The position numbers were made by a program, and so were the translations under genes. A stretch of DNA of 64,000 nucleotides. It comes from Craspedostauros australis. Lineage: Eukaryota > Bacillariophyta > Bacillariophyceae > Mastogloiales > Achnanthaceae. Below the pieces are notes generated by a model. It worked only from the letters and a program-made list of their open reading frames with translations. It did no database searches and was not told the origin of the DNA. The DNA lies in contig JAMXDE010000003.1 of NCBI GenBank assembly GCA_026770025.1, positions 1,550,001 through 1,614,000 of the forward strand, read 5' to 3'. Position 1 is the first letter of the stretch. The number at the start of each line of letters is the position of its first letter. This document shows, piece by piece, positions 21,800 to 31,470 of this stretch.

Positions 21800-23206
21800 A
21801 TGAGGCTTTCGATAGGAGAGCATCGGCCGATGAGATCGACGGTGATTCTCTTTGCAACAGTGGCAGTGGCGATGGCGATGGCAGCGACTGTGCTGATCAA
21901 TATGATGGGGATATCAATACATACAGAAATGCCGAGAACGAGAAAGAGAGCAATGCCATCGACACCGACTGCGCGAGGCGCTCCATTCATGGTGCATGCA
22001 TTCACGAGGTTGCCGACGAGGTTGGTCCACCGCATGAACATGTTGTCCATGATGTCGGCTTCCGTAGAGCGAACAACGAAGCAACTCGAACAAAGAATCA
22101 GCCAGGACCTCGATCATCAGAAAGTCAATCAGCACGGATCGCTGTCACAGATACAAAACATGTTTCAATCGAGGAGGAGTAATGGGCCACAGAAGCTTCC
22201 TTCGGAACGTGCAAATCGAACATCCACGATGACATCAATTGCACTGCAACGGAACAAGGCTGAAGCTACTCGCACTCTGCCTCAATCCAAACTTGATGCA
22301 GGTGACAGCATCGCCACCACAACGCAAAGAATAGACAATTCCACGATCGAGCCAACAAGGAAATCCGAAGATTCCTTGGCTACGACCACTGACGCACTCA
22401 CTGGAGGTGAACCTTCTCACATTGCCAACACCCAAACGGAACAGGCCACCAGTGGCAAACGCAACCACAATATCCCCCGCCACGTCGCGATTGTCTGCGA
22501 CGGCAACTCGCGATGGGCCAAGCATCACAAATTACCCACGAGCGCGGGACACTTCGCGGGCGCCCAGCGTCTCGTCAATGACCTGATCCCTGCTATCCTG
22601 GGGCACGATGGTATCGACGTGCTGACGCTGTACGCCTTCTCGGCCGAAAACTGGAATCGTCCTGCCACTGAAATTCAGGATCTGTTTAATATCATTCTGA
22701 ACATGGTGCGGCAATTTCAGCATCGTGCGGTGCGAGAGGGATTGCAAGTGCGAGTGCTGGGAGATTTGGACGATGCGCGGTTGCCAACAGGATTGCGCGA
22801 TGCGTTGGTTGGGATTCAAGCGGCGACGCGGTTGGAGGAGGATGGCAACGATAGCGATGATATTACCCACACCAAGGTTGTGTGCCTGGCATTCAATTAC
22901 GGTGGAAGGCAGGATATAGCGCAGTCCGTGCGACAGCTTGCACAGCAGGTGCAAGATGGGACCCTGCAACCAGAGAAAATAACTGTTGATACCATCGAAG
23001 AGCACCTGTGGACCTATCCGCTGCCGCATCCCGACCTGTTCATTCGCACGAGCGGAGAATCGAGAATATCCAACTTCCTGTTATGGAACGTGGCATACAG
23101 CGAACTGTACATCACGCCCACTAACTTTCCGGATTTTGGCAAGAAGGAATGGGACAAGGCGTTGGAATGGTATGGTCATCGCAAGCGGAGGTTTGGTGGT
23201 CGGTGA
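21800..23206 (+). CDS. Cis-prenyltransferase (UPP/dehydrodolichyl diphosphate synthase family)
   Basis: 468 aa from ATG 21800; another start at 21830 and an upstream in-frame Met at 21752 are possible. Residues about 11-40 form one hydrophobic segment (signal anchor), followed by about 190 residues of variable, Thr/Gln/Asn-rich sequence. The catalytic domain starts near 228 with HVAIVCDGNSRW; Asp234 is the Mg-binding residue of the family. Then come SAGHFAGA, YAFSAENWNRP, NYGGRQDI and IRTSGE-x-RISNFLLW (Arg416 and Arg422 bind diphosphate), ending in a basic GHRKRRFGGR tail. All conserved regions are intact. The enzyme extends allylic diphosphates with isopentenyl diphosphate in cis to make polyprenyl diphosphate, typically for dolichol and N-glycosylation. 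The N-terminal anchor fits an ER or plastid-envelope site; which one cannot be told. Confidence 0.93.
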   Translation: MRLSIGEHRPMRSTVILFATVAVAMAMAATVLINMMGISIHTEMPRTRKRAMPSTPTARGAPFMVHAFTRLPTRLVHRMNMLSMMSASVERTTKQLEQRISQDLDHQKVNQHGSLSQIQNMFQSRRSNGPQKLPSERANRTSTMTSIALQRNKAEATRTLPQSKLDAGDSIATTTQRIDNSTIEPTRKSEDSLATTTDALTGGEPSHIANTQTEQATSGKRNHNIPRHVAIVCDGNSRWAKHHKLPTSAGHFAGAQRLVNDLIPAILGHDGIDVLTLYAFSAENWNRPATEIQDLFNIILNMVRQFQHRAVREGLQVRVLGDLDDARLPTGLRDALVGIQAATRLEEDGNDSDDITHTKVVCLAFNYGGRQDIAQSVRQLAQQVQDGTLQPEKITVDTIEEHLWTYPLPHPDLFIRTSGESRISNFLLWNVAYSELYITPTNFPDFGKKEWDKALEWYGHRKRRFGGR

Positions 23207-23661
23207 CACTTTCTGGAGAGCGTGAATGCAAGTGCAAGCGCAAGCGCAATACCCACAACACAAGACATAATATAACAATAGAGTGGAATGCGTGACATCG
23301 GGAAGGATGGAGTGGAACTGAACTGGCATAGAGTGGAGTGGAGTGGAGCGGAGTAAAGCAACGTATTGGTGGCGTAGATCGAGTTCACCGACTCTACTAG
23401 ACTCCGCTCTACAACTACTGACAAAGTCAGAGCAGCAGCTGAAAGGAATAGAGCAATCCAACGGCAACGGCAGTGTAGGTCGTATGTATGGCACAGCCCG
23501 AGCGTTGTTCTATCGATCTATCTGATGATTCCAGATCAACGCACTTGCAAGCGCATTACTCGTGTTTCACTGTGCTACAATTCATCCTCCAACACAACTT
23601 AACATGAATATATTTGAATTTAATTGAGTTGAATTGAGTTGAAGTCCAGTGGATTTGAGTT
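23207..23661. other. Convergent 3' spacer with AGAGT-like repeats
   Basis: Lies between convergent genes. Contains a degenerate run of GGAGT/TAGAGT units at about 23277-23356 and an AATTGAGTTG repeat just before 23640. No gene. Confidence 0.5.
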
Positions 23662-25323
23662 CTATATGTCTTCACCGTCCACGGTGAGGAAATGATTCTT
23701 CACGTTGTGACGCTGCCTCCGCTTCTTGATGCGCTCCTGATCGGCCATCTTGGATGCTTCGCTGGTCTTGCTGAGGAGGAGACGTTTCTCCAGCTGCGAG
23801 TATCCCTGGCCGTAGTTGGCCTGCTGCGAGACGATGTTGGCCGAAAGTCCAAAAATGAGCTGCAAGGTGCCGTTGGTGAGAAGCTGGGCCTGGAATCCAC
23901 CCTGCAAAGCGTGGCGGATGAAGTCCAGCTGCACGATCTCCTTCCAGGTGGTCAGCTCCAACGATCCGCCACGAAAATGCACCACCTCGGGTGTTGGAAG
24001 TTCGTTGTCGATGAGGGTGGTTTGGTATTCGCGAAAGATAGCACGCAGCTCCTTCTTGGCTTTCTTGGAGATGTGATGGGAAGACTCCACGGCGAGCTCC
24101 GCAATGCGCGCGGACATCTCATCAATGATGATCTCCCATTCGGTGCTCTCCCAGGATCCCTGCTGGAACTTGGCATCGTTGTGGCTGGGATTCTCGTACT
24201 GGTTGAGGTTGCTCACGCCGATGCTGACGCCCCCAGCGTCGGATCCGTCTGCATTCTGCTTAGTGCCATCTCCATCGTCATCGTCTCCACCGTTGCGGGA
24301 GCCAATCTGATTCTCCTCCTGCAAACCGAGCTGCATGCGCGATTCGTGAATGACGACAAGACATTGACCTGCCGCAGCTCGCAGCGACAGTCTTAACGAG
24401 GTTGCACCAGACGATGCTCCACCCGACGACGAGGATGATGCTTGGTCGGTCGTGTCTTCGAGGCATTGCTGCAGCAACGGAAGCAGGACGAGGCCGCGTC
24501 CGATGGAGACATCATCCTTGCCGGCAATGTAGTTGTCTTCCACGGCGGTGCTGAGCAAGGCCCACACCTGCAGCGATGTGGCGCGCAGAGATTTGGGCAC
24601 GGTCTCGCCGCGATGCTCCTCCTTGGCGAACTCCTCCGCGAGATCCATTACCTGTTCCGTGGCCACATCGTCCTCGGCGTTGATGAAGCAGGAGATCGCC
24701 ATCGTTCGGAATGCCGCCATGCGGACCGGCACGGCACGTTGCTTGGAATGCAGAACGCGGGACAGGAGGGTGTAGATGGCATCGTAGTAATCCGTGTGAT
24801 GATCCGCGCCGATGACAATGGCCGTAACCTCCAGAACGCGACACGATGCGTACTGTTCCGACGGCGCGCCTTGTCGCAGGGAGTACTTGCAGGCGCTGAT
24901 GATGCATTCGAGGAAGCGTTCGTACACGACGGACTGACCCGCGGCGCCCGTGGCCCATTGCGAGATGGCATTGAAGGCGCGCTTGAGGGAGGCCTCGCGA
25001 CGTGCCGATCGCTTCTCCGTGGTGAGCTCATCCAGCGGGGTCAGGGCGTCCACGAGACGATTCATGCGTGCCTGGTAGAGCTCGGCGGCGTCATCTTCCG
25101 ACATGCCGCCGCCGTTGAGACGCTGGAGGTCGTCCATGTTCTCCACCGCACCGTCGCCAGTGTGGATGCCATCATCATCGGCGGAAGCCATCATGCTGGA
25201 ATCCCACTCGGACATTATGCTTGCCACCGTGTGAGTTTCAGACAGAGCGTCCATCCCACCATCGCCGTCGTTGTCATTTGACTTGCCCTTGCGTCGGCTG
25301 CTCGTCTTGTTCTTGCGTGGCAT
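23662..25323 (-). CDS. Interferon-related developmental regulator (IFRD) family protein
   Basis: 553 aa, single exon, ATG at 25323. A basic, Lys/Arg-rich start (PRKNKTSSRRKGK) is followed by an acidic stretch. From about residue 90 an alpha-helical, ARM-like region follows: LTTEKRSARREASLKRAFNA, LECIISACKYSLRQG, a VRMAAFRTMAISCFI helix and LRLSLRAAAGQCL. The C-terminal part has the IFRD_C pattern: KKAKKELRAIFREYQ, then HFRGGSLELTTWKEIVQLDF, then LQLIFGL. IFRD proteins are conserved transcriptional co-regulators in animals and plants, and IFRD-type proteins also bind inactive ribosomes. Which role applies here is not visible. A cluster of AGAGT pentamers lies 8-37 bp upstream of the ATG. Confidence 0.9.
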   Translation of the reverse strand: MPRKNKTSSRRKGKSNDNDGDGGMDALSETHTVASIMSEWDSSMMASADDDGIHTGDGAVENMDDLQRLNGGGMSEDDAAELYQARMNRLVDALTPLDELTTEKRSARREASLKRAFNAISQWATGAAGQSVVYERFLECIISACKYSLRQGAPSEQYASCRVLEVTAIVIGADHHTDYYDAIYTLLSRVLHSKQRAVPVRMAAFRTMAISCFINAEDDVATEQVMDLAEEFAKEEHRGETVPKSLRATSLQVWALLSTAVEDNYIAGKDDVSIGRGLVLLPLLQQCLEDTTDQASSSSSGGASSGATSLRLSLRAAAGQCLVVIHESRMQLGLQEENQIGSRNGGDDDDGDGTKQNADGSDAGGVSIGVSNLNQYENPSHNDAKFQQGSWESTEWEIIIDEMSARIAELAVESSHHISKKAKKELRAIFREYQTTLIDNELPTPEVVHFRGGSLELTTWKEIVQLDFIRHALQGGFQAQLLTNGTLQLIFGLSANIVSQQANYGQGYSQLEKRLLLSKTSEASKMADQERIKKRRQRHNVKNHFLTVDGEDI

Positions 25324-26004
25324 CCTTTCAGAGAGTAGAATAGAGTAGAGTAGAGTAAAGGACTTGCGCCTTCACTGATGTTTATTCTGCTGATGTTTGA
25401 TGGATTTGATGTGTTGTGATGTGATGTTCACAAAAGTGATGCTGTTGGCTCGTTCCTTTCGCACACGCTCTCTTTCTCTCACTTGGTGTGCCCTGTCTGC
25501 GATGTGGTTCTGTTTGGTGATGAGTTTGATGGTGGGTGATGGGAAGAACATGAATGAGAACACCGAAAAGATCGACAGATTCTTCGTCCTTTGACGTCCG
25601 TACCCGGATTTGTGTGGTGATGTTGGTGTTCTGTTCCGATTTTGGGTTGGTTGGCCACACCACGGACATAGCCCGTACAGACAGACAGACGGAACAACAC
25701 GAACAACGTCTTCCATTTGGAATCCAGATCACGAAATGTCTCCAACCCCTCTCGGTCCAGCAGCTTTCTCCGCCGCCATTTTACTTCATCGCAAACAAGT
25801 TTGTTTGCACTTGTCACTTCCATGCTCTCCCCTTGTCTCTCCCTCACTGGAGTATAGTATTGCATTCTACAATAGAATGGAATGGGACAGTTCATAATGG
25901 GCAGCGCAGGAACGCACACGGAGGATCTTATCTCTCATGATTCATGATTTATCCCACGCTGTATTCCGTTACATTTGCATTCTTCCAAACTGCAACAATT
26001 GCAT
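25324..26004. other. Intergenic region upstream of the IFRD gene
   Basis: Contains the pentamer cluster at 25331-25360 and a TCTACAATAGAATGGAATG motif near 25867. No gene recognised. Confidence 0.45.
25331..25360. repeat. AGAGT pentamer cluster
   Basis: Five to six tandem AGAGT-type units immediately upstream of the IFRD start codon. The same pentamer recurs in other spacers (see findings). Confidence 0.7.
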
Positions 26005-26559
26005 TTACAGAAGGGTCGTCGTGGTCTGCAATTGCTCGGTGGATGCTGCGATGTATTGCGAAAAGACGTCAGACTGCGAAGATATCATCCTACCGTCGCT
26101 GGTGCTGGCGAGATATCTGGTGTTGGCACTGCTGTCGATGGTGGTGATGAGCTCATCGAGTTCATCCTTGACGGACGCACCGCGCTCCTTGATGGATCCA
26201 GTGGCGAAGCTGACGTAGAAGGTCGCACCAACGATGAGGAAGGCGATGGGGAATGTGATGCTGGGACGCAGGAACCACGGCGCCTGCTGACCAGTCTCAC
26301 CCTCGAACAGACCGAAGAAGTAGAAGTTCTTGGCCTTTTCGATGAAGCCTTCCAATCCTTCCTTCTTTGGTCCCAGGCTGGCCTTCTCGGCCTGTCGGGT
26401 TTCGTAGGCGGCGGCGATTTCGGCCGCCGTTGTCTGTAGTGGCGAAGGTGATGGTTGGTGTTGTTTTTGTTGTTGCCGGCTCGAGAATGAGGAAAAGGGA
26501 AAGAGGGAAGTGGTGAGCATGTCGATGTCGTCTTCGTAGTCTTTGTCGGACAGATCCAT
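26005..26559 (-). CDS. Single-pass membrane protein of unknown family (184 aa)
   Basis: A single frame from ATG 26559. No family recognised. An acidic N-terminus (DLSDKDYEDDID) leads into a Gln/Ser/Pro-rich stretch (21-42), an amphipathic Ala/Lys-rich helix (44-78), the motif FYFFGLFEGETGQQAPWFLRP (79-99), one hydrophobic span (about 100-120, ITFPIAFLIVGATFYVSFA), then a charged and polar tail. It sits 160 bp downstream of the FKBP gene on the same strand. A shared transcript or spliced fusion was considered, but reading phases do not join (see rejected). No signal peptide, so plastid import is not supported unless an upstream exon exists. Confidence 0.6.
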   Translation of the reverse strand: MDLSDKDYEDDIDMLTTSLFPFSSFSSRQQQKQHQPSPSPLQTTAAEIAAAYETRQAEKASLGPKKEGLEGFIEKAKNFYFFGLFEGETGQQAPWFLRPSITFPIAFLIVGATFYVSFATGSIKERGASVKDELDELITTIDSSANTRYLASTSDGRMISSQSDVFSQYIAASTEQLQTTTTLL

Positions 26560-26719
26560 GTTGGCTTGTCCACGTAGTTACATTTGTTCGTTCTTCGTCT
26601 CCACGTTCAACTTCGCGCTTCCGAAGAGACAACTCTGGAGTATGCAACACGCATAGCAGCGCAGTAACTTAACGCACGCAAAATAGCAGAGCGCATGACT
26701 TGGGAGAGCACTTCATCAT

Positions 26720-27355
26720 TCACATCACAAATCCACAAGCAGCCTCAACAGCACTTACAGGAATGCTGCCGGCCGACGCCAGGCTATCAAAATCGATGTT
26801 CGTGGCGGAGGATTGCGTGTCGAGAACCTCGACATCGAATTCCAGCTGCGATTGGGCAGGAATGAGCGGCGGGAATCCGGCGTCGCCGTATCCCAGCGAT
26901 GGATCGGTGACGCGGATCACGGCACGCTCTCCGACCCGCATGGTGCGCAGGGCCTTGTCCCAGCCAGGGATCATGGTGCCGTCGCCGATGACCACCTTCT
27001 GGCGGTCGGATTTGGCGAACGGTGGCTGGAAGTCTGCGTTGCTCTCCGTTGGGAGGTAGCATGTGTATTTGACCGTGGTGATGTCACCCAGCTGGACGGC
27101 CTCGCCGTCGCCTGGCTGCGACACGGTCTTCAGCATGCCCTCTGGCAGCTCTGCCACGGAGGCTGCCGATTGCTGCAGCTGCGTCAGCGGCGACGCCGAG
27201 TTTCTTCCTCCATGGATCGTCTTGGCCGATGCTGCAACTTGCACCTGCGGAGATCTTCGCGGAATCGGAGCTGTGCTGAATCCATCCGCGATGGCAGGCA
27301 TCATCGCGGCAAGGACGACGGCTGGGGCCGCAACGGCAACGGCTGAGAGCTTCAT
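26720..27355 (-). CDS. FKBP-type peptidyl-prolyl isomerase, probably plastid-targeted
   Basis: 211 aa from ATG 27355. Residues 1-24 are a clear signal peptide, followed by Phe26 in ADG-FSTAP and a Ser/Arg/Lys-rich, acid-poor stretch to about 65. This is the two-part presequence used by diatoms to cross the four plastid membranes, with the conserved Phe at the signal cleavage site. Residues 88-179 are one FKBP domain: QLGDITTVKYTCYL, MIPGWDKAL, MRVGERAVI, SLGYGDAGFPPLIP and LEFDVEVL, so fold and active-site residues look intact. Plastid-lumen FKBPs assist thylakoid protein folding. The last 14 codons follow a GTAAGT donor (26758). Splicing to an AG at 26635 would replace the tail with 19 other codons ending at 26578. 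Confidence 0.9.
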   Translation of the reverse strand: MKLSAVAVAAPAVVLAAMMPAIADGFSTAPIPRRSPQVQVAASAKTIHGGRNSASPLTQLQQSAASVAELPEGMLKTVSQPGDGEAVQLGDITTVKYTCYLPTESNADFQPPFAKSDRQKVVIGDGTMIPGWDKALRTMRVGERAVIRVTDPSLGYGDAGFPPLIPAQSQLEFDVEVLDTQSSATNIDFDSLASAGSIPVSAVEAACGFVM

Positions 27356-27908
27356 GGCGATGGTGTCAAGCTGAATCGAATAGAGTCGACTGTCGCAGAG
27401 TAGAATATAACCGGCTCAACGGGGGAGTGTGTGTCGTTGTGTGTGTTGCTTGGCTTCGCTTGGATCTTGTCTTCCACTTCAACCGGCTGTTGTCGGTTCG
27501 ACGTCTGAAATTGTGTGGTGGGGTTGGCACCTTGTCTTGCAGCTGCGCAAAAGCAAAGCAGAACGTCATGGTCGATTTCTTTTTTTGTTTTGCGTTCTGT
27601 TTCCTCAACTTGATGACGTGGGATCGAGGTCCAGGAAGGAGCTCGAAACGACTCTTTCGATTATTCATTTGACCGCTTCGATCACTTAGTTTCTCAAACG
27701 TAATAGTCCGGAATTACCGTGACTCCCTCATTGTTGGATATTTGTGAACTGTTAGTTGTGTCAAGTGCGAGCAGGCAGTTGCAAGAACGTCTCCTCCAAG
27801 GATTCTACTCTCTCTAATTCGTACGAGGAGAGTGCATTCTGCGCTGGAACTAATAGGCAGCTCATACGCGTATTTATGGCACATCACCACCTCCTATTCT
27901 ATTCTATT
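27356..27908. other. Intergenic region between the FKBP and RING-ankyrin-dioxygenase genes
   Basis: Holds AGAGT/AGAATA pentamers at about 27377-27408, just upstream of the FKBP ATG, and a (TATTC)n run at 27893-27912 touching the stop of the next gene. No coding sequence recognised. Confidence 0.45.
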
Positions 27909-30308
27909 CTACTCATGCTCGGATTTTCCATCGAGATGACGAGTGTTACCTTCCAGAGGTAGGTACACCTCGCCTCGGATTAGCACCTTGGGCACATCCT
28001 GGACGACATTGCCGCGATGTGGACATACGTGGGGGAACAGAAGAAGACGTCCACGAATTGGCGAGACGGAGGCAACCACTTCGTCTGCACCGGCACCATT
28101 GACGTCATTCAGCAGGCACGTCTCGCCGCCATCTTCGCAGTCGGTCAGGTAGAGCAAGAAGGAGTGGGTACTGCGCAGGGCATCGCCAGATGTTGCGGAG
28201 GTTGCGTCGCAGTTGTCATCCACCGTCCAGTTGCGGCACAAGTCGATGTGAGGTGCCAAGAAGGTGCCTGCCTCGGCGTACTTCAATATGCGCATGTGCG
28301 GAAAGACCACCGGTTCGTCGTTGGTACTGTTCGTGCTCGTGTTCGTGCTCCTGGTCGTGCTCCTGGTCGTGTTCGTACTGGTGACATGGTCCTTGTTTCC
28401 TCCTGCAGCACAACCATCGCCATCATCGTGGAATAGCTGCTGCTTCATGCCGCGTACGACACGCAGCAAAATATTGCGAACTTGGCCTTCCGCATCGCAG
28501 TAATGCGACCGCACCGATGCCTTGGCCTTCTTCTTCTTGATGCGCTCCGTCTCCACTGGCAGATCTTTCCAAAGATTCACCAGCGCATCAATCTCACCCT
28601 CCAGCAATCCACCGTCGCAGATGTACGAACCGGCGCCAGGGTGCTCGCTGTGGCTTGAAATCAACGTCGTGACCTTCGGCAGGTGCATGGAATCGTGCGA
28701 CAAGGATTCTGAGTTCAATCGTTCCTGCCATTTGCGGGATCCCAACGGATCTTGACATGTGTCATGTTGGGGCTTGTCTGTCATTGCTGTTCGTAGTAGC
28801 TCAATGGAGCGCTCGTCACCGCGTCGCCGGCAAAGTTCCAGCACGCTAAGGCCACCGTTCGCCGTGATTGCAGGATCGGCGCCATACTGCAGCAGCAGCT
28901 CCATCAACTCGACGTCACCGCGCCATGCTGCCATGTACAGCGCCGTTTGTCCATACTCATTCCGCAGTTGGACATCGACGCCGGCATCCAAGCAGCCGCT
29001 CACGTAGCGTCCTGCCGACGGTCCGACTCGATCGGCGTGGAAGAAGAATTTGTCACGGCGGACTTCCTGTGTCAAACCAACGGAAGCACGCACGGCAGAG
29101 TGCCAGGTGGGGGTCAAGTACTTGTCGTCGTTGACCTTAGCCTTCTTCTTCTTTTTGGAAGAATGCTTGAGCGCCAATCGATCTTCGGGCAATGCAATGT
29201 ATTGTCGATATGACTGTTGGTATCGTTCCTGGGGCGTTCTTTCATCTGCCACGGAATCCTGACGTATGTTGTCGTCGCCATCACAGTGAGATGCAGTGGT
29301 GCAAATAGGACATGTCACAGCATCGTCGTGAGACGAACAGGCATCGATCCATCGCAAGGTGTGTTGCCAGAAACATGGCTCGCAAAATGTGTGTTGACAG
29401 CAGGACATCTTGAGACGGAAGCTCATTGGAACATTCGCCGTTTGGCAAATGGGACAGGCATTGCTGACGCAGTTGTGGCTGTTGCCACTGTCATCATGAA
29501 GATCTTTGCATTCGCATCCTGCTCCATCATCGCTCCCTTCGTTGCGGTGAACAGCCTGCGCCGCGTATGCCTCAACCCGGAAATCCATGACGCGCTTCAG
29601 GATGTACGACGACAACGACAGCGGAACCCAATCGAACAACCGTTGCATGACTTGAACTCCCATTTCGCGTTGCCGCTGTTCCATCGCTGCCATGGTCGTC
29701 GTAAGACTGATATCATCATCTGCGACATGATAACTGCGTGTGCAGACCGATATGCCACCCAGGATGAACGCCCCCACGATGGAATGCTTGCCCATCCAGA
29801 TGGCATATTCCAAGATGGTGAAGGACGACAGAGATTGGATGTAATTGGAAAGCAGCGTGGCTTGCGCGTCGCCGTGCTTGGAACGCGTCATCATGATGGC
29901 GTACGGTATCGCGCGGTCCAACAAATGGATGGCATGGCGTTGATTCATCAGGTGGATCTGACTGGACAGAGAGATGATCGAGAATCTCGAGCGATGGCCG
30001 ATCTGGATGTTGCGGACGCATTGCAGCAGTTCTTCGGTGGTGAAGGAAGGTGGTGCTGGTCTGTTGGATGGTTTGTATGCTTTGGCAACAGTGTTGATGC
30101 TATTGTCCACACCATTGTCGGCGGAAGGAACTGCAGCATCAACGGCAACGGCAATGTCCAGGTGCAGAGCACCGCTGGCAACTCGCTGACGGATCTCCAA
30201 ACGGGCCTTGCGCTTTTCCTTCTCTCGGATGGACCCCCAGCAGTTGCGACCGCTGTCGCCCATGGCATTGTGCTTCTGGCGTGCCATCTTGATCTGATTC
30301 GTTTTCAA
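27909..30308 (-). CDS. RING finger - ankyrin - 2OG-Fe(II) dioxygenase fusion (799 aa)
   Basis: Single exon. Residues 285-336 form a C3HC4 RING: CPIC, CQHTFCEPC and CPIC with all eight ligands visible. Residues about 432-507 hold two ankyrin-type repeats (YGQTALYMAAWRGDVELMELL, then a second GLSVLELCRRRGD unit). The C-terminal third is a prolyl-4-hydroxylase-like dioxygenase: iron ligands His687 and Asp689 in APHIDLC, His764 in CPHRGNV, and the 2-oxoglutarate-binding Arg778 in LIRGEVYL. All three modules look functional, so one chain could both ubiquitinate and hydroxylate, with the ankyrins holding the target. That is inference. A Thr/Ser/Asn/Arg run (about 650-665) interrupts the dioxygenase. 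No signal peptide, so cytosol or nucleus. Mets at residues 1, 8 and 16 are all possible starts. Confidence 0.9.
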   Translation of the reverse strand: MKTNQIKMARQKHNAMGDSGRNCWGSIREKEKRKARLEIRQRVASGALHLDIAVAVDAAVPSADNGVDNSINTVAKAYKPSNRPAPPSFTTEELLQCVRNIQIGHRSRFSIISLSSQIHLMNQRHAIHLLDRAIPYAIMMTRSKHGDAQATLLSNYIQSLSSFTILEYAIWMGKHSIVGAFILGGISVCTRSYHVADDDISLTTTMAAMEQRQREMGVQVMQRLFDWVPLSLSSYILKRVMDFRVEAYAAQAVHRNEGSDDGAGCECKDLHDDSGNSHNCVSNACPICQTANVPMSFRLKMSCCQHTFCEPCFWQHTLRWIDACSSHDDAVTCPICTTASHCDGDDNIRQDSVADERTPQERYQQSYRQYIALPEDRLALKHSSKKKKKAKVNDDKYLTPTWHSAVRASVGLTQEVRRDKFFFHADRVGPSAGRYVSGCLDAGVDVQLRNEYGQTALYMAAWRGDVELMELLLQYGADPAITANGGLSVLELCRRRGDERSIELLRTAMTDKPQHDTCQDPLGSRKWQERLNSESLSHDSMHLPKVTTLISSHSEHPGAGSYICDGGLLEGEIDALVNLWKDLPVETERIKKKKAKASVRSHYCDAEGQVRNILLRVVRGMKQQLFHDDGDGCAAGGNKDHVTSTNTTRSTTRSTNTSTNSTNDEPVVFPHMRILKYAEAGTFLAPHIDLCRNWTVDDNCDATSATSGDALRSTHSFLLYLTDCEDGGETCLLNDVNGAGADEVVASVSPIRGRLLLFPHVCPHRGNVVQDVPKVLIRGEVYLPLEGNTRHLDGKSEHE

Positions 30309-30903
30309 TTGAATGCGCTTGCGCAGGCACTATTTGGATTGGGAGAGTACAGGTATGGAATCGGTGCTGATGTGTCTGCCGGAGAGCGGATGTCGGCACC
30401 ACCACGTCCACAGAACAAACAACAGCAACGGCATCTCGTTTTGCGACCAGCGAAATGCGGAAATCCACCCAACACACGTCTCGTAATGGGTCGTCCTTGC
30501 ATGTATATCCGTCCGTCCGTCCATCCGTTCATCTGTGCGGATTCCATCCAAGTATCTACAGGCAAGCCGAGTGAACACTTGAGATTTGAGCAGGTCGATA
30601 CATCTGCTCTGCTCTACTCTACTCTACTCTAATATTCTATTTAGAGTATGCATTTTCACAGTCCCAATGGATGACAACGTGCTATGTGTTATGGAAAGCA
30701 AACGTGGGCAGAGCATCAAATATGGCGGGTACGTGCTCGTACATATGGTACCAACACCAACACCAACACCAACACCAGCAGACAACCTGCGCTCAGCAGT
30801 ATGCTGGCAAACCTAATGGACTGTTCCGCGCAGGTTCGATGGTGCAGTATCCACCCCTCATGATGCTTTCGACCTCCCATGAGGTGCAATCCATCTGGTT
30901 GGT
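30309..30903. other. Intergenic region with simple repeats
   Basis: Upstream of the dioxygenase gene. Contains ACTCT pentamers at about 30605-30632 followed by AATATTCTATTTAGAGT, and an (ACCAAC)n run at about 30750-30779. No gene. Confidence 0.5.
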
Positions 30904-31470
30904 TCATGTCGATGCCGACTTCGCCCGCACCATGCCGTACCCGTGGAACAGATCGCAGGTTTGAGAAGAATCATCGCAAGGAGGATCCATGATGCTACCG
31001 TCGGGTCCGATGTGGATGGGCAGATCTATCGCAGTCCTTGCCAGCGCGTACTGGATCTGCTGGTTGCTCCAGGTGTCGTAATTTTGACTCCACGCCAGAA
31101 CTGCCGCTGCCGCAACGTGTGGCACTGCCATGCTGGTCCCCGACAGGAAGTCATACCTGTACTCCTGCCAACCGTTATCGTTGTCACCAATCGTCGCGAT
31201 GGTGTCTGTTGCGGCAGCGTTCAGTCGCATGCCAACGAATCCCTTCACGCCCAGGGCGGGGATGGTGATGTTGATGATGGTGGTGGTGACGAGATGGGGA
31301 TCTGAATGGTGGTGAAGTGGCGACGAGACTAAATGCGACACGCCTGTCTCAGCAATGCAGAGAATGATGGTGGAGTACTCACAAAATGGCTCTGCTGGTA
31401 CTGGTGATGAGATGTGCCTTCTCCGTCTCTGTCGCGCTGGGGGATCTCCACACGGTTCCAAGAACAACAT
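30904..31470 (-). CDS. C-terminal part of a subtilisin-like serine protease (S8), partial
   Basis: 188 codons. The catalytic Ser block is clear: YRYDFLSGTSMAVPHVAAAAVLAW, with Ser in GTSMAxPHVAA, preceded by an ITIPALGVKGFVG strand seen before it in S8 proteases. It ends naturally with GYGMVRAKSA, close to the family's GYGLVDA ending. The Asp and His regions of the triad are absent, and I found none on this strand up to about 32 kb. It is either the last exons of a gene with a distant or lost 5' part, or a remnant. A GTGAGT donor at 31382 and a CAG acceptor ending at 31302 would remove 81 nt in frame, so the sequence before ITIPALG is uncertain. Confidence 0.7.
   Translation of the reverse strand: MLFLEPCGDPPARQRRRRHISSPVPAEPFCEYSTIILCIAETGVSHLVSSPLHHHSDPHLVTTTIINITIPALGVKGFVGMRLNAAATDTIATIGDNDNGWQEYRYDFLSGTSMAVPHVAAAAVLAWSQNYDTWSNQQIQYALARTAIDLPIHIGPDGSIMDPPCDDSSQTCDLFHGYGMVRAKSAST

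Noticed and set aside
24442-25281. 279-codon plus-strand frame opposite the IFRD gene
   Set aside because: Antisense mirror without domain features.
26005-27355. FKBP and one-TM protein as one spliced gene
   Set aside because: The only good donor (26758) is phase 0. Acceptors near the second frame, after its upstream stop, would need phase 1, so the frames do not join.
29217-30632. 471-codon plus-strand frame opposite the RING-ankyrin-dioxygenase gene
   Set aside because: No domain. Codon-aligned mirror of a gene with complete catalytic motifs.
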